This document shows positions 1-8,115 of a stretch of DNA of 64,000 nt, one piece after another. Source of the stretch: Gammaproteobacteria bacterium (GTDB lineage Bacteria > Pseudomonadota > Gammaproteobacteria > Chromatiales > Chromatiaceae); contig JASBTJ010000042.1 in the NCBI GenBank assembly GCA_030148485.1, positions 51,963 to 115,962 on the forward strand, written 5' to 3'. The stretch's first letter is position 1. Every line of letters starts with the position of its first letter. Both the position numbers and the translations under genes were made by a program. The notes beneath the pieces were generated by a model, which did no database searches, had not been told where the DNA came from, and was given only the letters and a program-made list of their open reading frames with translations.

Positions 1-1131
1 GCGCCCCGCCGCGCCCTCCTTGTCCATCACCAGGATGCAGGCGGGAATGCCCGTGCCGTAGAACAGGTTGGCTGGCAGTCCGATGATGCCCTTGATGTAA
101 CCCTGCTGAACGATGCGCCTGCGTATCGCCGCTTCGGCACCGCCGCGGAAAAGCACGCCGTGGGGCAGGATGACCGCCGCCTTGCCGGTGCTCTTCAGGC
201 TCTTGAGCATATGCAGGAGGAAGGCGTAATCGCCGTTTTTGGCAGGGGGAATGCCGTATTCAAAGCGACCATAGAGGTCGTTGGCCGGGTCCAGACCACT
301 GGTCCAGTTTTTGTTGGAGAACGGCGGATTGGCCACCACGTAGTCAAAGGTCTTCAGGCCTTCACCGGTGGTGAAGTGCGGCGCCGACAGCGTGTTGGCC
401 TGCCAGATCTCCGCCGTGGGGCAGTCGTGGAGCACCATGTTCATGCGTGCCAACGCCGAGGTGGCGTTATCCATCTCCTGTCCGTAGAGGGCCAGATCCA
501 GCCCGGTGCGGCTCTTGGCTTCGTCGTGTGCTTTCAGCAGCAGCGAGCCTGAACCGCAGGTGGGGTCGTAGATGCTCTGATCCGCGCTGTGCGCCTTACC
601 CAGATCCAGCACCTGGGCAATAACCCGGGAAACCTCCGCCGGGGTGTAGAACTGGCCCTTGCTCTTGCCTGACTCCGTGGCAAAGTGACGCATCAGGTAT
701 TCGTAGGCGTCTCCCAGCAGGTCGTCGCCCTCGGCCCGGTTCCGCCCGAAATGCAGCCCTTCAAAAATGGCCACCAGCTTGGTGAGCCGGTCTACCATTT
801 CCTTACCCTTGCCCAGCTTTTCCTCGTCGTTGAAGTCCGCGACGTTGATGGCGCCCTTCAGGCTTTCGTTGGCACCCGCCAGGCGACCGATGATCTTGTT
901 GATCTTGTCGCCGATCTCCTTATCGCCTTTGGCCGCGATCATGTCCGCAAAGCTGGCGCCGGCAGGTACATCGATCAGCGCATTGGGGTCACCCGCGTAC
1001 TTGTCAGAGACGTACTTAACGAACAGCAGCACCAGGACATAGTCCTTGTACTGACTGGCATCCATGCCCCCGCGCAGCTCGTCGCAGGACTTCCAGAGAG
1101 AGGAATAGAGTTCTGATTTCTTAAGCGCCAT
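1..1131 (-). CDS. hsdM: Type I restriction-modification DNA methyltransferase subunit HsdM (3' end outside window)
   Basis: N6-adenine methyltransferase (M) subunit of a type I restriction-modification complex. The 377 visible residues start at ATG 1131 and run off the left edge. They show an N-terminal HsdM helical domain (about 1-140), the SAM-binding motif DPTCGSGS near residue 190 and the catalytic motif NPPF near 269. Roughly the last quarter of a usual 500-residue HsdM is missing only because the window ends. A ribbon-helix-helix gene sits 53 bp upstream on the same strand. hsdS and hsdR are expected to the left. Identification is secure; activity cannot be judged. Confidence 0.93.
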   Translation of the reverse strand, partial: MALKKSELYSSLWKSCDELRGGMDASQYKDYVLVLLFVKYVSDKYAGDPNALIDVPAGASFADMIAAKGDKEIGDKINKIIGRLAGANESLKGAINVADFNDEEKLGKGKEMVDRLTKLVAIFEGLHFGRNRAEGDDLLGDAYEYLMRHFATESGKSKGQFYTPAEVSRVIAQVLDLGKAHSADQSIYDPTCGSGSLLLKAHDEAKSRTGLDLALYGQEMDNATSALARMNMVLHDCPTAEIWQANTLSAPHFTTGEGLKTFDYVVANPPFSNKNWTSGLDPANDLYGRFEYGIPPAKNGDYAFLLHMLKSLKSTGKAAVILPHGVLFRGGAEAAIRRRIVQQGYIKGIIGLPANLFYGTGIPACILVMDKEGAAGR

Positions 1132-1184
1132 CTGGCTTTGTGTTCCCGCTGTGATTGTTATTTATGGTTGCCCCCAAAGGCGGC

Positions 1185-1349
1185 CTACTGCTCCGGAATC
1201 GTGACGCCGTTACGCTCACAGTACTCCCGGATCATGACCTCGATCATGTTGGCCTGGCTGCGCCGCTCGCGCTCCGCCATAGCCTTGAGGCCCTCTTTCA
1301 CCGCGGGTTCGATCCGCACGGTGATGGTCTCGGTCTTGATTGCCGCCAT
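1185..1349 (-). CDS. Ribbon-helix-helix (CopG/Arc-type) small DNA-binding protein
   Basis: 54-residue protein. It begins with a beta-strand-like segment (TETITVRIEP) followed by two helices, the layout of MetJ/Arc/CopG repressors. ATG 1349 is chosen over longer options because a perfect AAGGAGG lies 6-7 bases upstream. It lies 53 bp before hsdM in the same direction, so it may regulate the hsd operon. A solo antitoxin is the alternative; no toxin gene is adjacent. Confidence 0.72.
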   Translation of the reverse strand: MAAIKTETITVRIEPAVKEGLKAMAERERRSQANMIEVMIREYCERNGVTIPEQ

Positions 1350-1467
1350 CGGGCCTCCTTCGCGTTGCATGGCTTTCGCATGTACTGCGGATATACTACT
1401 CAGGAACTTGCTGGACACAACCAGACTTTGACGCACCTCTCACACAGGGTGCTTGGGACGTTTAGTT

Positions 1468-1815
1468 ATGACCGATAACGGTACGCCCGCGGGGACCAGC
1501 TCGGCCTCTAGCGCCGTAGACGAGAGGGAGGCGATTTACGAAAGGCTGGCGAAGGCATGGCGGATGGCCCGCATAGATCGCGAGGTAGTATGGCAAGAGG
1601 TAGTGTTCGTACCTATTTCTGGCGACTTCGCACAAATTGGGGCTGCCATTTTTCTTGCTGTCTTGTGTTACCCAGAGGACCGAGCCAAGCGCGATCGGTT
1701 CTGCGATGCAATAGGGGCTTCGATCCTCAAGTCCTCGACTAAGCCCAAGAGCCACGAAAGGCGCCAGCTAAGGGAGTCGCCGAGAGCTGCCGCCCTGCGG
1801 GTTCTACCCCGTTAA
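1468..1815 (+). CDS. Hypothetical protein, possibly truncated
   Basis: 115-residue open frame from ATG 1468. I recognise no domain. The first 90 residues look protein-like (acidic and amphipathic). The last 25 residues are basic and Arg-rich, and the frame ends 13 bp before the abiEii remnant, where an AbiEi antitoxin gene would normally end. The tail may therefore be out-of-frame sequence joined by a deletion. It could be a remnant rather than a working gene. Confidence 0.35.
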   Translation: MTDNGTPAGTSSASSAVDEREAIYERLAKAWRMARIDREVVWQEVVFVPISGDFAQIGAAIFLAVLCYPEDRAKRDRFCDAIGASILKSSTKPKSHERRQLRESPRAAALRVLPR

Positions 1816-1828
1816 TACGGCCGCTTCG

Positions 1829-2716
1829 GTGCGGGCCCGCCTGCTCACCCGCGCCCGCGAGACCCGACAAGACTTCAATCTGGTCTTGACCCGCTACGCC
1901 CTTGAGCGGCTGCTGTACCGGCTCAGCGTCTCGCCCCATGCTGACCAGTTCCTGCTGAAAGGCGCGCTACTGTTCGACTTGTGGTTCGACATCCCGCACC
2001 GGCCGACGCGGGATGCGGACTTTCTGGGTTTTGGTTCGGCCGAGTTGCCGCACCTGGAGGCCGTCTTCAAAGACGCCTGCGCGATGGAGACTGACGACGG
2101 CGTTACGTTTCGACCGGACACCGTTCAAGCGGCGCAGATCCGCAAGGAGGTCAACTACGCCGGCGTGCGTGTCACCTTGCTCGGACTGATTGATGGAGCA
2201 CGCTGCCCGATTCAGGTCGACATCGGTTTCGGCGATGCCGTCACACCAGGGCCGGAAGATGTGCAGTACCCCGTGATGCTGTCGGAGTTCGCGGCGCCGA
2301 AGCTACGCGTCTATCCGCGCTACACCGGGGTGGCAGAAAAGCTGTAGGCATTGGCCTCGCTGGGTATCGCCAACAGCCGGATGAAGGATTACTTCGATCC
2401 CTGGATCTTGTCGCAGTACACCGAATTTGACGGCGACACCTTGCGACGCGCGATTCGCGCAACCTTCGATCGACGCAAAACGACGGTGCCCCCGGACATC
2501 CCCTTTGGCCTGACGGATGGTTTTGCGCAAGATGCGCAAAAGCAGACGCAGTGGCAGGCGTTCCTGGGAAAGGACAGACTCGAAGCGCTGCGCCTGGAGG
2601 ACGTCGTGGCGTCGCTTCGAGATTTCCTGCTTCCAGTCATCGCGACAGCGAACGCTGAAGCCGACCACCCACAACACTGGCCGGCTGGCGGACCCTGGTC
2701 GTCAATGGTGGGGTGA
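1829..2716 (+). pseudogene. abiEii: AbiEii/AbiGii-type nucleotidyltransferase toxin, interrupted by one amber stop
   Basis: Two consecutive stretches lie in the same frame, 1829-2347 and 2351-2716, separated by TAG at 2345-2347. The first has the AbiEii nucleotidyltransferase signature (LLKGALLFDLW followed by RPTRDADFLG). The second continues the family, with SRMKDYFDPWIL directly after the stop. Where the family usually has Glu (EKLEAL) this sequence has TAG, so a single GAG-to-TAG change explains the break. Total length matches an intact toxin (about 295 codons). No recognisable AbiEi antitoxin precedes it, so loss of the antitoxin may have favoured the mutation. The first codon is GTG 1829 or lies slightly upstream. 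Confidence 0.8.
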
Positions 2717-3170
2717 AACGGGCAAAGCCCGACCCGAGCTCGCTGTTCGTCCCAGAGCGCCGGCGGATCAACTGTCTCAGCCATGGTGTGATCCGTTGAT
2801 GTAGTCGTTTTCTGGTCTATTGGATTTGTGCTTATCTAGCGCCCAAGGCGGCTTGCACCTCGGCACTGCGCTTTTCGATAACAAGCAGGATTTTGTCGAT
2901 GATCCCGCAGGGTCCGTGCTGTTCCCGGAAGGCTACCGCTTCTTTCGTTGCCACCGCTGGCAGGGACTCGCTTATGCCGAGCAGGGTCTGGCGTATCAGC
3001 TTGAAGCCGATCACGCCCAGCGGGCCATGGCGGGCGGACACGGTTGGCGGATCGCCACCGGGCTCGAAATTGGACACCCACTCCAGCTGCGTGGACACGA
3101 CTCACATCCATCAGGGGCAACGGCGCCCACCACAACGACAGCACAGCTGCCGCACCCGTATCGCCGACAC
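2717..3170. other. Non-coding or decayed stretch containing repeat copy A
   Basis: No convincing intact gene. On the minus strand an 88-codon frame (2832-3098, GTG start) ends inside the repeat with the C-terminal text IIDKILLVIEKRSAEVQAAL. The same C-terminus recurs in diverged form near 28 kb, so this is probably the 3' end of a lost gene whose family I do not recognise. Confidence 0.4.
2780..2923. repeat. 144-bp dispersed repeat, copy A (partner at 27892-28036)
   Basis: By eye it matches 27892-28036 at roughly 80-85% identity from GCCATGGTGTGATCCG to GGTCCGTGCTGTT. Read on the minus strand, the unit holds the last about 30 codons and stop of one open frame, a short spacer, and an ATG (GCCAT on plus) that opens another frame. 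Both copies lie beside decayed defence or toxin-antitoxin genes (abiEii here, hipBA there). Confidence 0.7.
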
Positions 3171-3204
3171 AAAAAAGCCCCCGACCGGCGAGCCGGTCGG
3201 GGGC
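3171..3204 (-). terminator. Rho-independent terminator of the amt operon
   Basis: Perfect 13-bp stem (GCCCCCGACCGGC with its complement, 3177-3204) and a 2-nt loop. Read on the minus strand it is followed by six T. It lies 17 bp after the stop of the small gene downstream of amt, so both genes share one transcript end. Confidence 0.88.
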
Positions 3205-3221
3205 CAAGTCAGGCGGTCAGC

Positions 3222-3392
3222 CTAGGGCTTCAATTTCTCGAAGCTTTGTTTTTCGTGTTTGATCATGGCGCCCACCACGCCCACGGTAACCAGTACCGAC
3301 AGGGTCAGGATCAGGCCAAGCATCATCGGACTGTCAGCGAAGGTGAAGTAGGCGGTGGCCCCTTCCCAGCTGGTGATCGGACTCGAATTCAT
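3222..3392 (-). CDS. Small single-span membrane protein cotranscribed with amt
   Basis: 56 residues from ATG 3392, with GAGGAG 8 bases upstream. It has a short N-terminal arm, one hydrophobic helix at about residues 22-43 (MMLGLILTLSVLVTVGVVGA) and a Lys-rich cytoplasmic tail ending in EKLKP. It begins 29 bp after amt stops and shares its terminator, so it is probably cotranslated with the transporter. It may be an accessory or stabilising peptide of AmtB; I know no named family for it. It is short enough for automated annotation to miss. Confidence 0.68.
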   Translation of the reverse strand: MNSSPITSWEGATAYFTFADSPMMLGLILTLSVLVTVGVVGAMIKHEKQSFEKLKP

Positions 3393-3421
3393 GTCGATTC
3401 TCCTCTACGACGTGGGCAGGC

Positions 3422-4744
3422 TCAGGCCTGGATGGGGGGTACGGCGGCACCGTTCGGCATGGCCGGCGGAGCGACGGATTCCGGGTAGGCCTTGGACGGG
3501 ATCTCGGCGAGATCCAGACCGGCTTCCTCCGCTTCCTTCGGCACCCGCAGCAGGCCCATGAGCTTGAGCAGGTAGGAAACCCCGTAGCCGGGGATGAAAC
3601 CCACCAGCGCCATGATGAAGGCACCGGCCAGCTGGCCGCCGAAGCTGATGGCCGGACCGTCGACGTTCGGGTAACCGGCAGCGAACACGCCGCAGCCGAC
3701 CACGCCGATCAGGCCGCCGATACCGTGCACGCTGAAGGCGCCGACCGCGTCGTCGATCTTGAACTTCTGCAGCAGCTTGTCCACATAGGCGATGGAGCAG
3801 CCGCCGACGAAGCCAAGCAGGAAGGCCAGTGGCGGGTAGTACAGATCCAGGCCGGAAGCGGCGGAGATGATGCCCACCAGGCCGCCGGACATCATCCAGA
3901 ACGGATCACGGGTGATCAGGTAGGCGCCAATGATGCCGCCGGCGAAGCCCATCAGGGTGTTGAAGGCAAAGGACGACAGGGTGGCCGGGGTGTTGTAGAT
4001 GGTCACCCACTGGTCGCCGGTCACGTAGATGATGCAGCCGCCCAGGAAGCCGAAGAAGCCGACGATGATCATCATGAGGCCGATCAACGACATCGGGGTA
4101 CTGTGACCGGAGATTGGCATCACGGTGCCATCCGGCTTGAAGCGGCCGATACGCGGACCCAGGTTGAGCAGCACGCCTAGGGTGAAGAAGCCGGCAACCA
4201 TGTGCACCACGCCGGCGGCACCAGTGTCGTGGTACCCGAAGGTCTTGGTCAACCAGCCGTCCGGGTGCCAGCCCCAGGCCGCAGCCAGGATCCACACCAC
4301 CGAACCCAGCAGTACGGCCAGGATCAGGAAGGCGGACATGCGGATACGCTCGATCACCGCGCCGGACATGATGGACGCGGTCGTGGCGGCGAACATGGTG
4401 AAGGCCGCCCAGAACACGCCGGTGGCATTGTCGCTGAGGTTCGGGCCCATGGCCGGATCCCAGGGGATACCGCCAGCACCGGCTTCCATATCGGGCGTGA
4501 AGCCACCCGGAAAGGCCAGGTAGATGAACCAACCGAAGAAGAAGAAGGTCGGTACGACAAAGGCGAAAGCCAGGATGTTCTTCACCCCGGAAGCCAAGGT
4601 GTTTTTTAGACGCGAAGCGCCCATTTCGTAGGCCAGGAACCCGGCGTGGATGATGACCATCAGGGCCGTGCACCACCAGTAGTACACTTCCATATTGACG
4701 GTCCCGGACATCTCGATCAGCTGTTTGAGTTCTTCAGGACTCAT
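3422..4744 (-). CDS. amt: Ammonium transporter, Amt family
   Basis: 440-residue inner-membrane ammonium channel (from ATG 4744, MSPEELKQ) with about eleven transmembrane helices and the family stretches ASRLKNTL and FSVHGIGG. A longer reading from 4810 adds residues unlike the family, so 4744 is preferred. No glnK/PII gene is adjacent; a small membrane-protein gene follows. With eutBC next door, it could capture or recapture ammonium around amine breakdown. Confidence 0.93.
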   Translation of the reverse strand: MSPEELKQLIEMSGTVNMEVYYWWCTALMVIIHAGFLAYEMGASRLKNTLASGVKNILAFAFVVPTFFFFGWFIYLAFPGGFTPDMEAGAGGIPWDPAMGPNLSDNATGVFWAAFTMFAATTASIMSGAVIERIRMSAFLILAVLLGSVVWILAAAWGWHPDGWLTKTFGYHDTGAAGVVHMVAGFFTLGVLLNLGPRIGRFKPDGTVMPISGHSTPMSLIGLMMIIVGFFGFLGGCIIYVTGDQWVTIYNTPATLSSFAFNTLMGFAGGIIGAYLITRDPFWMMSGGLVGIISAASGLDLYYPPLAFLLGFVGGCSIAYVDKLLQKFKIDDAVGAFSVHGIGGLIGVVGCGVFAAGYPNVDGPAISFGGQLAGAFIMALVGFIPGYGVSYLLKLMGLLRVPKEAEEAGLDLAEIPSKAYPESVAPPAMPNGAAVPPIQA

Positions 4745-4907
4745 GACGCATAACCCCCATAGTCTGGAAACCTTTTCAGAATGAATCGCTTGAGGCAGGC
4801 CCAGGTGCATTGGCCGGTCGCGGGACGCATTGCCGGGCAGACACGCCCGGGTGGGCTACCTCAGCGGAACCGGCCGGAGCAAGTTCCTGCGCCTCAAGTT
4901 TTTTTCT

Positions 4908-4923
4908 TTCAAGGAACATGCCA
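4908..4923 (-). promoter_or_regulatory. Sigma-54-like promoter candidate for amt (imperfect -12)
   Basis: The minus strand reads TGGCATGTTCCTTGAA. It matches TGGCAC-N5-TTGC at the -24 box except for one base, but has GA instead of GC at the -12 box. Spacing between boxes is correct. It lies about 165 bp upstream of the amt start, in the 308-bp gap between eutC and amt (4745-5052). I see no other strong signal in that gap. The missing GC weakens the call. Confidence 0.35.
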
Positions 4924-5052
4924 TTTCTGTAATTACTTGTTTTTACCGGATTAGTCGTTTTGTTCCTTGTCGATGTATCACCAAATACCACGTCTGCCAT
5001 GGGTCCTTGCCCCGCCGCGGTGCAGGTGCGCCAGGGCCTTGCACGGCGCCGG

Positions 5053-5805
5053 TCATTCCAGCAACTGTCTGTCGTCCTTGAGCGCGACGCCGGACAACTG
5101 GCGGGTGAAAGCCATGCCGGCCAGACGCATCAACAGTGCCGCCGCCTCGGCATGGGCCAAACCACCGTGGCGCACGTTGGATATGCAGTTCCGCTCGCTG
5201 TCCTTACGACCCACCCGCGGCCCCCAGGTCAGGTAGATGCCGAGGCTGTCGGCAGCGCTCAGGCCGGGCCGCTCGCCGATCATGTTCACCGCCAGGCGCG
5301 CGCCCAGGCATTCGCCGACTTCGTCCGCCAACGCCACCCGGCCCTGGCTGGCCACCACCACTGGCGCCAGTCGCCAGCCGCGCTCCCGGATCAGCGGTAG
5401 CAAGGCATCAAGCAACGGCAGGGCATTGCCGTGCACTGCGGCGGTGGACAGACCGTCGGCGATCACCAGCACCAGCTCCGGCACCGGGTCGTCGGCCGCC
5501 ACCAACAACCGTTCGCGACTCTCGGCAGCAAGACGTCGCCCGAGGTCGGGGCGCTGCAGGTAGGTGGCGCGATCGGGCGCCGCGCTGTGTACCGCGATGG
5601 CCACCAGCCCGCGCTCGCGCAAGCCGGCTAGCAGGCTGGCGTGATCGAAGGGCAAGTGGACGGCATCGCGGGCGCGGGCATGGTCACGGTCAAAAGCCAG
5701 CATGTCGGCGGTGGCGATGCTCGAGCCGGCGCGAGGTAGGCCGATGCGCGCCGCGGTGATGGCGCGCAGGGCACGCAGGTCGTCGAGCACCTTAGGCGGC
5801 TTCAT
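5053..5805 (-). CDS. eutC: Ethanolamine ammonia-lyase small subunit EutC
   Basis: Small (beta) subunit of adenosylcobalamin-dependent ethanolamine ammonia-lyase, which splits ethanolamine into acetaldehyde and ammonia. 250 residues from ATG 5805 (an in-frame GTG lies two codons earlier). Family features are TADMLAFDRDHARARDAV near the N-terminus, VIADGLS in the middle and NMIGERPGL with NCISNVR toward the C-terminus. The start overlaps the end of eutB, indicating translational coupling. No shell, aldehyde dehydrogenase or reactivase (eutA) genes are present, so its role here looks like nitrogen release rather than a microcompartment pathway. Confidence 0.93.
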   Translation of the reverse strand: MKPPKVLDDLRALRAITAARIGLPRAGSSIATADMLAFDRDHARARDAVHLPFDHASLLAGLRERGLVAIAVHSAAPDRATYLQRPDLGRRLAAESRERLLVAADDPVPELVLVIADGLSTAAVHGNALPLLDALLPLIRERGWRLAPVVVASQGRVALADEVGECLGARLAVNMIGERPGLSAADSLGIYLTWGPRVGRKDSERNCISNVRHGGLAHAEAAALLMRLAGMAFTRQLSGVALKDDRQLLE

Positions 5806-7195
5806 GACCACCCACCTCGGCCAGGGCCGCCAGCAGCGGCGTCGGCCGGTCGCCAGGCGCTAGTCGCCCGTCTGTGTCGGTGACGCCCATGCGCTGCAGC
5901 CAGGCCTCGAACTCGGGCGCCGGGCGGCGGCCGAGCACCTGACGCAGGTAGTTGGCGTCGTGGAAGGAAGTGCTCTGGTAATAGAGCATGATGTCGTCCG
6001 CACCCGGGACGCCCATAATAAAGTTCACCCCCGCCACGCCGAGCAAGGTGAGCAGATTGTCCATGTCGTTCTGGTCGGCCTCGGCGTGGTTGGTGTAGCA
6101 GATGTCGCAACCCATCGGCACGCCCAGCAGCTTGCCGCAGAAGTGATCCTCCAGCCCGGCGCGGGTGATCTGCTTGCCGTCGTACAGGTACTCGGGGCCG
6201 ATGAAACCCACGACCGTGTTCACCAGCAGCGGCGAATAGGTCCGGGCCACGGCATAGGCGCGGGCCTCCAGGGTCTGCTGGTCGACATCGTGGTGGCTGT
6301 CCGCGGACAGCGCGCTGCCCTGCCCGGTCTCGAAATACATCAGGTTGTCGCCGACGGTCCCGCGGCCGAGTTCAAGAGCCGCCTGATGGGCCTCATCCAG
6401 CACCGCCAGATCGATGCCGAAGGCGCGGTTGGCGCCCTCAGTACCAGCGATGGACTGGAATACCAGATCCACCGGCCCACCCCGCGCGATGATCTCCAGA
6501 GTATTGGTGACGTGAGTGAGCACGCAGGACTGCATGGGGATCTCGTAACGCTGGCGCAGTTCGTCCAACAGGATCAGCAGACGGGTGGCGCCCTGCACGT
6601 TGTCGGTGGCCGGGTTGATACCGATCACCGCGTCGCCGGAGCCGTTGAGCAGGCCGTCCAGGGTGGATGCGGCCACGCCCAGCGGGTCGTCGGTGGGATG
6701 GTTCGGCTGCAGCCGCGTCGACAGCCGGCCGTGCAGCCCGACCGTGGTGCGGAAGCGACTGACCACCTCGGCCTTCGACGCCACCAGCACCAGGTCCTGG
6801 TTGCGCATCAGCTTGGACACCGCGGCGACCATCTCTGGGGTCAGACCGGGTGCGAGCGCGGCCAGTGCAACGGCATCGGTGCTGTAGTCCAGTAGCCAGT
6901 CGCGGAACTGGCCGACGGTCATGTGCACCACCGGCGCGAAGGCCTCCGCATCGTGGGTGTCCTGGATCAGCCGGGTGACCTCGTCGTCCTCGTAGGGCAC
7001 CACGGTCTCATCCAGGAAGGTACGCAGCGGCAGGTCGGCGAGCGCAAAGCGCGCCGCCACCCGCTCCTCTTCGCTGACGGCAGCGATGCCGGCCAGGTAG
7101 TCACCGGACTTGGCCAGGCTGGCCTTGGCCAACAACTCGCGCAGGTCGGCGAAGTGATGGCGTACGCCATCCAGATCGTATCGGTATGTGGTCAT
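5792..7195 (-). CDS. eutB: Ethanolamine ammonia-lyase large subunit EutB
   Basis: Catalytic large (alpha) subunit of coenzyme-B12-dependent ethanolamine ammonia-lyase. 467 residues, close to the usual 455-465. The TIM-barrel text is typical: GINPATDN, FQSIAGTEGAN, YFETGQGSALSA and VPMGCDICYTNHAEADQND. The start at 7195 gives the family N-terminus. It is transcribed away from the dimethylamine monooxygenase operon across a shared 365-bp region. Confidence 0.95.
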   Translation of the reverse strand: MTTYRYDLDGVRHHFADLRELLAKASLAKSGDYLAGIAAVSEEERVAARFALADLPLRTFLDETVVPYEDDEVTRLIQDTHDAEAFAPVVHMTVGQFRDWLLDYSTDAVALAALAPGLTPEMVAAVSKLMRNQDLVLVASKAEVVSRFRTTVGLHGRLSTRLQPNHPTDDPLGVAASTLDGLLNGSGDAVIGINPATDNVQGATRLLILLDELRQRYEIPMQSCVLTHVTNTLEIIARGGPVDLVFQSIAGTEGANRAFGIDLAVLDEAHQAALELGRGTVGDNLMYFETGQGSALSADSHHDVDQQTLEARAYAVARTYSPLLVNTVVGFIGPEYLYDGKQITRAGLEDHFCGKLLGVPMGCDICYTNHAEADQNDMDNLLTLLGVAGVNFIMGVPGADDIMLYYQSTSFHDANYLRQVLGRRPAPEFEAWLQRMGVTDTDGRLAPGDRPTPLLAALAEVGGHEAA

Positions 7196-7405
7196 TCGAC
7201 AGGGCTACTCCGAATTGATTCGTCCAGCGCTCTCGCAAGTGCACGTGCCGTCCACTGACCCGGCTTGGTGCCGATCCGCGCCCGAACGGTGCAGGGTTGC
7301 GCGTCACCGTCGCCTGCCCGTCCCCGCGGTTCCGGCGGTAAGGACCAAACTACCCTTTTCCATTCCGTCACTTGCGCGCGAAACGGCGCTGTACCGAACG
7401 ACTCG

Positions 7406-7421
7406 TGGCACGACGATTGCT
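7406..7421 (+). promoter_or_regulatory. Sigma-54 (-24/-12) promoter of the dimethylamine monooxygenase operon
   Basis: TGGCACGACGATTGCT matches the RpoN consensus TGGCACR-N4-TTGCW at every specified position. Transcription should start about 11-12 bp after the -12 GC, near 7432, leaving a leader of about 130 nt before dmmA at 7561. Such promoters need an enhancer-binding activator such as NtrC. I found no clear NtrC dyad upstream. The surrounding 7196-7560 gap also holds the eutB upstream region and no gene. Confidence 0.82.
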
Positions 7422-7560
7422 TTCCTGAGGTGCAATATTTATTCCTGGTGAAAACTTTTTATGACGGCCACGAACGCCATGATCTGCACCCCGCCGCGAC
7501 CGGCGCCGCACCCTCACATGCACTGGCTCGGACACCCGGCGCACTGATCCGGAGACCGCT

Positions 7561-8115
7561 ATGTCCAGGATCTTCTACAGCAAGCCCAGTTACAGCCCGG
7601 TGTCGCCCCAACCGCACAGCCGCCACCACCTGATCATCGCGGATGCCAGCGGCGCAGCCCGCGCGGCCAAACTGCAGGCCGCCTGTGCTGGCCCCAACAC
7701 CGTGCTGCTGATAGCGCCTGCCGATGCCCGTCTGCCGGAAGCCGAGCTGCGCGAACCCCGCGAGCTGGCGGATCGCCTGTCCGCGCTGATTGCGCAACTG
7801 CCAGCCGGCACCAGCTGCTATCTGTTCGGCCGTGAGTCCTTCATCTGGCCCGCCGCCATTCGCTTGCAGGACCTGGGTACCGCGCGCAGTCAGATCCATG
7901 TCGAACGTTGCGGCCCCATGGTGCGCGACGTGCTGTGCATACACTGCAAGACACGCATGCACGATGTCACCGACACCCTGGTGTGCTGTGACGGCTGCGA
8001 CCTGCTGCTATGGAACTACGATCACTTCTCCCGTCGCCACGGCGCCTACATGGGTTTCCAGGTGAACGCCGAGCAGGCCGACGATACCCCGGTTGCGGAG
8101 GCACTCAGCTCATGA
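7561..8115 (+). CDS. dmmA: Dimethylamine monooxygenase subunit, DmmA family
   Basis: 184-residue accessory subunit of the oxidative N-demethylase that converts dimethylamine to methylamine and formaldehyde. The N-terminal half looks like an alpha/beta domain. The C-terminus has paired cysteines (C126, C129, C142/C143, C146) in a rubredoxin- or zinc-ribbon-like arrangement, LCIHC...VCCDGC, suited to binding a metal or passing electrons. Its stop overlaps the reductase start (ATGA). Assignment rests on this architecture plus the adjoining DUF3445 haem protein and reductase. Subunit lettering varies between sources. Confidence 0.75.
   Translation: MSRIFYSKPSYSPVSPQPHSRHHLIIADASGAARAAKLQAACAGPNTVLLIAPADARLPEAELREPRELADRLSALIAQLPAGTSCYLFGRESFIWPAAIRLQDLGTARSQIHVERCGPMVRDVLCIHCKTRMHDVTDTLVCCDGCDLLLWNYDHFSRRHGAYMGFQVNAEQADDTPVAEALSS

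Noticed and set aside
4880..4896. Sigma-54-like GGCGCAGGAACTTGC on the minus strand upstream of amt
   Set aside because: The GG and GC are 11 bases apart instead of 10; this spacing is not normally used, so it is not listed as a promoter.
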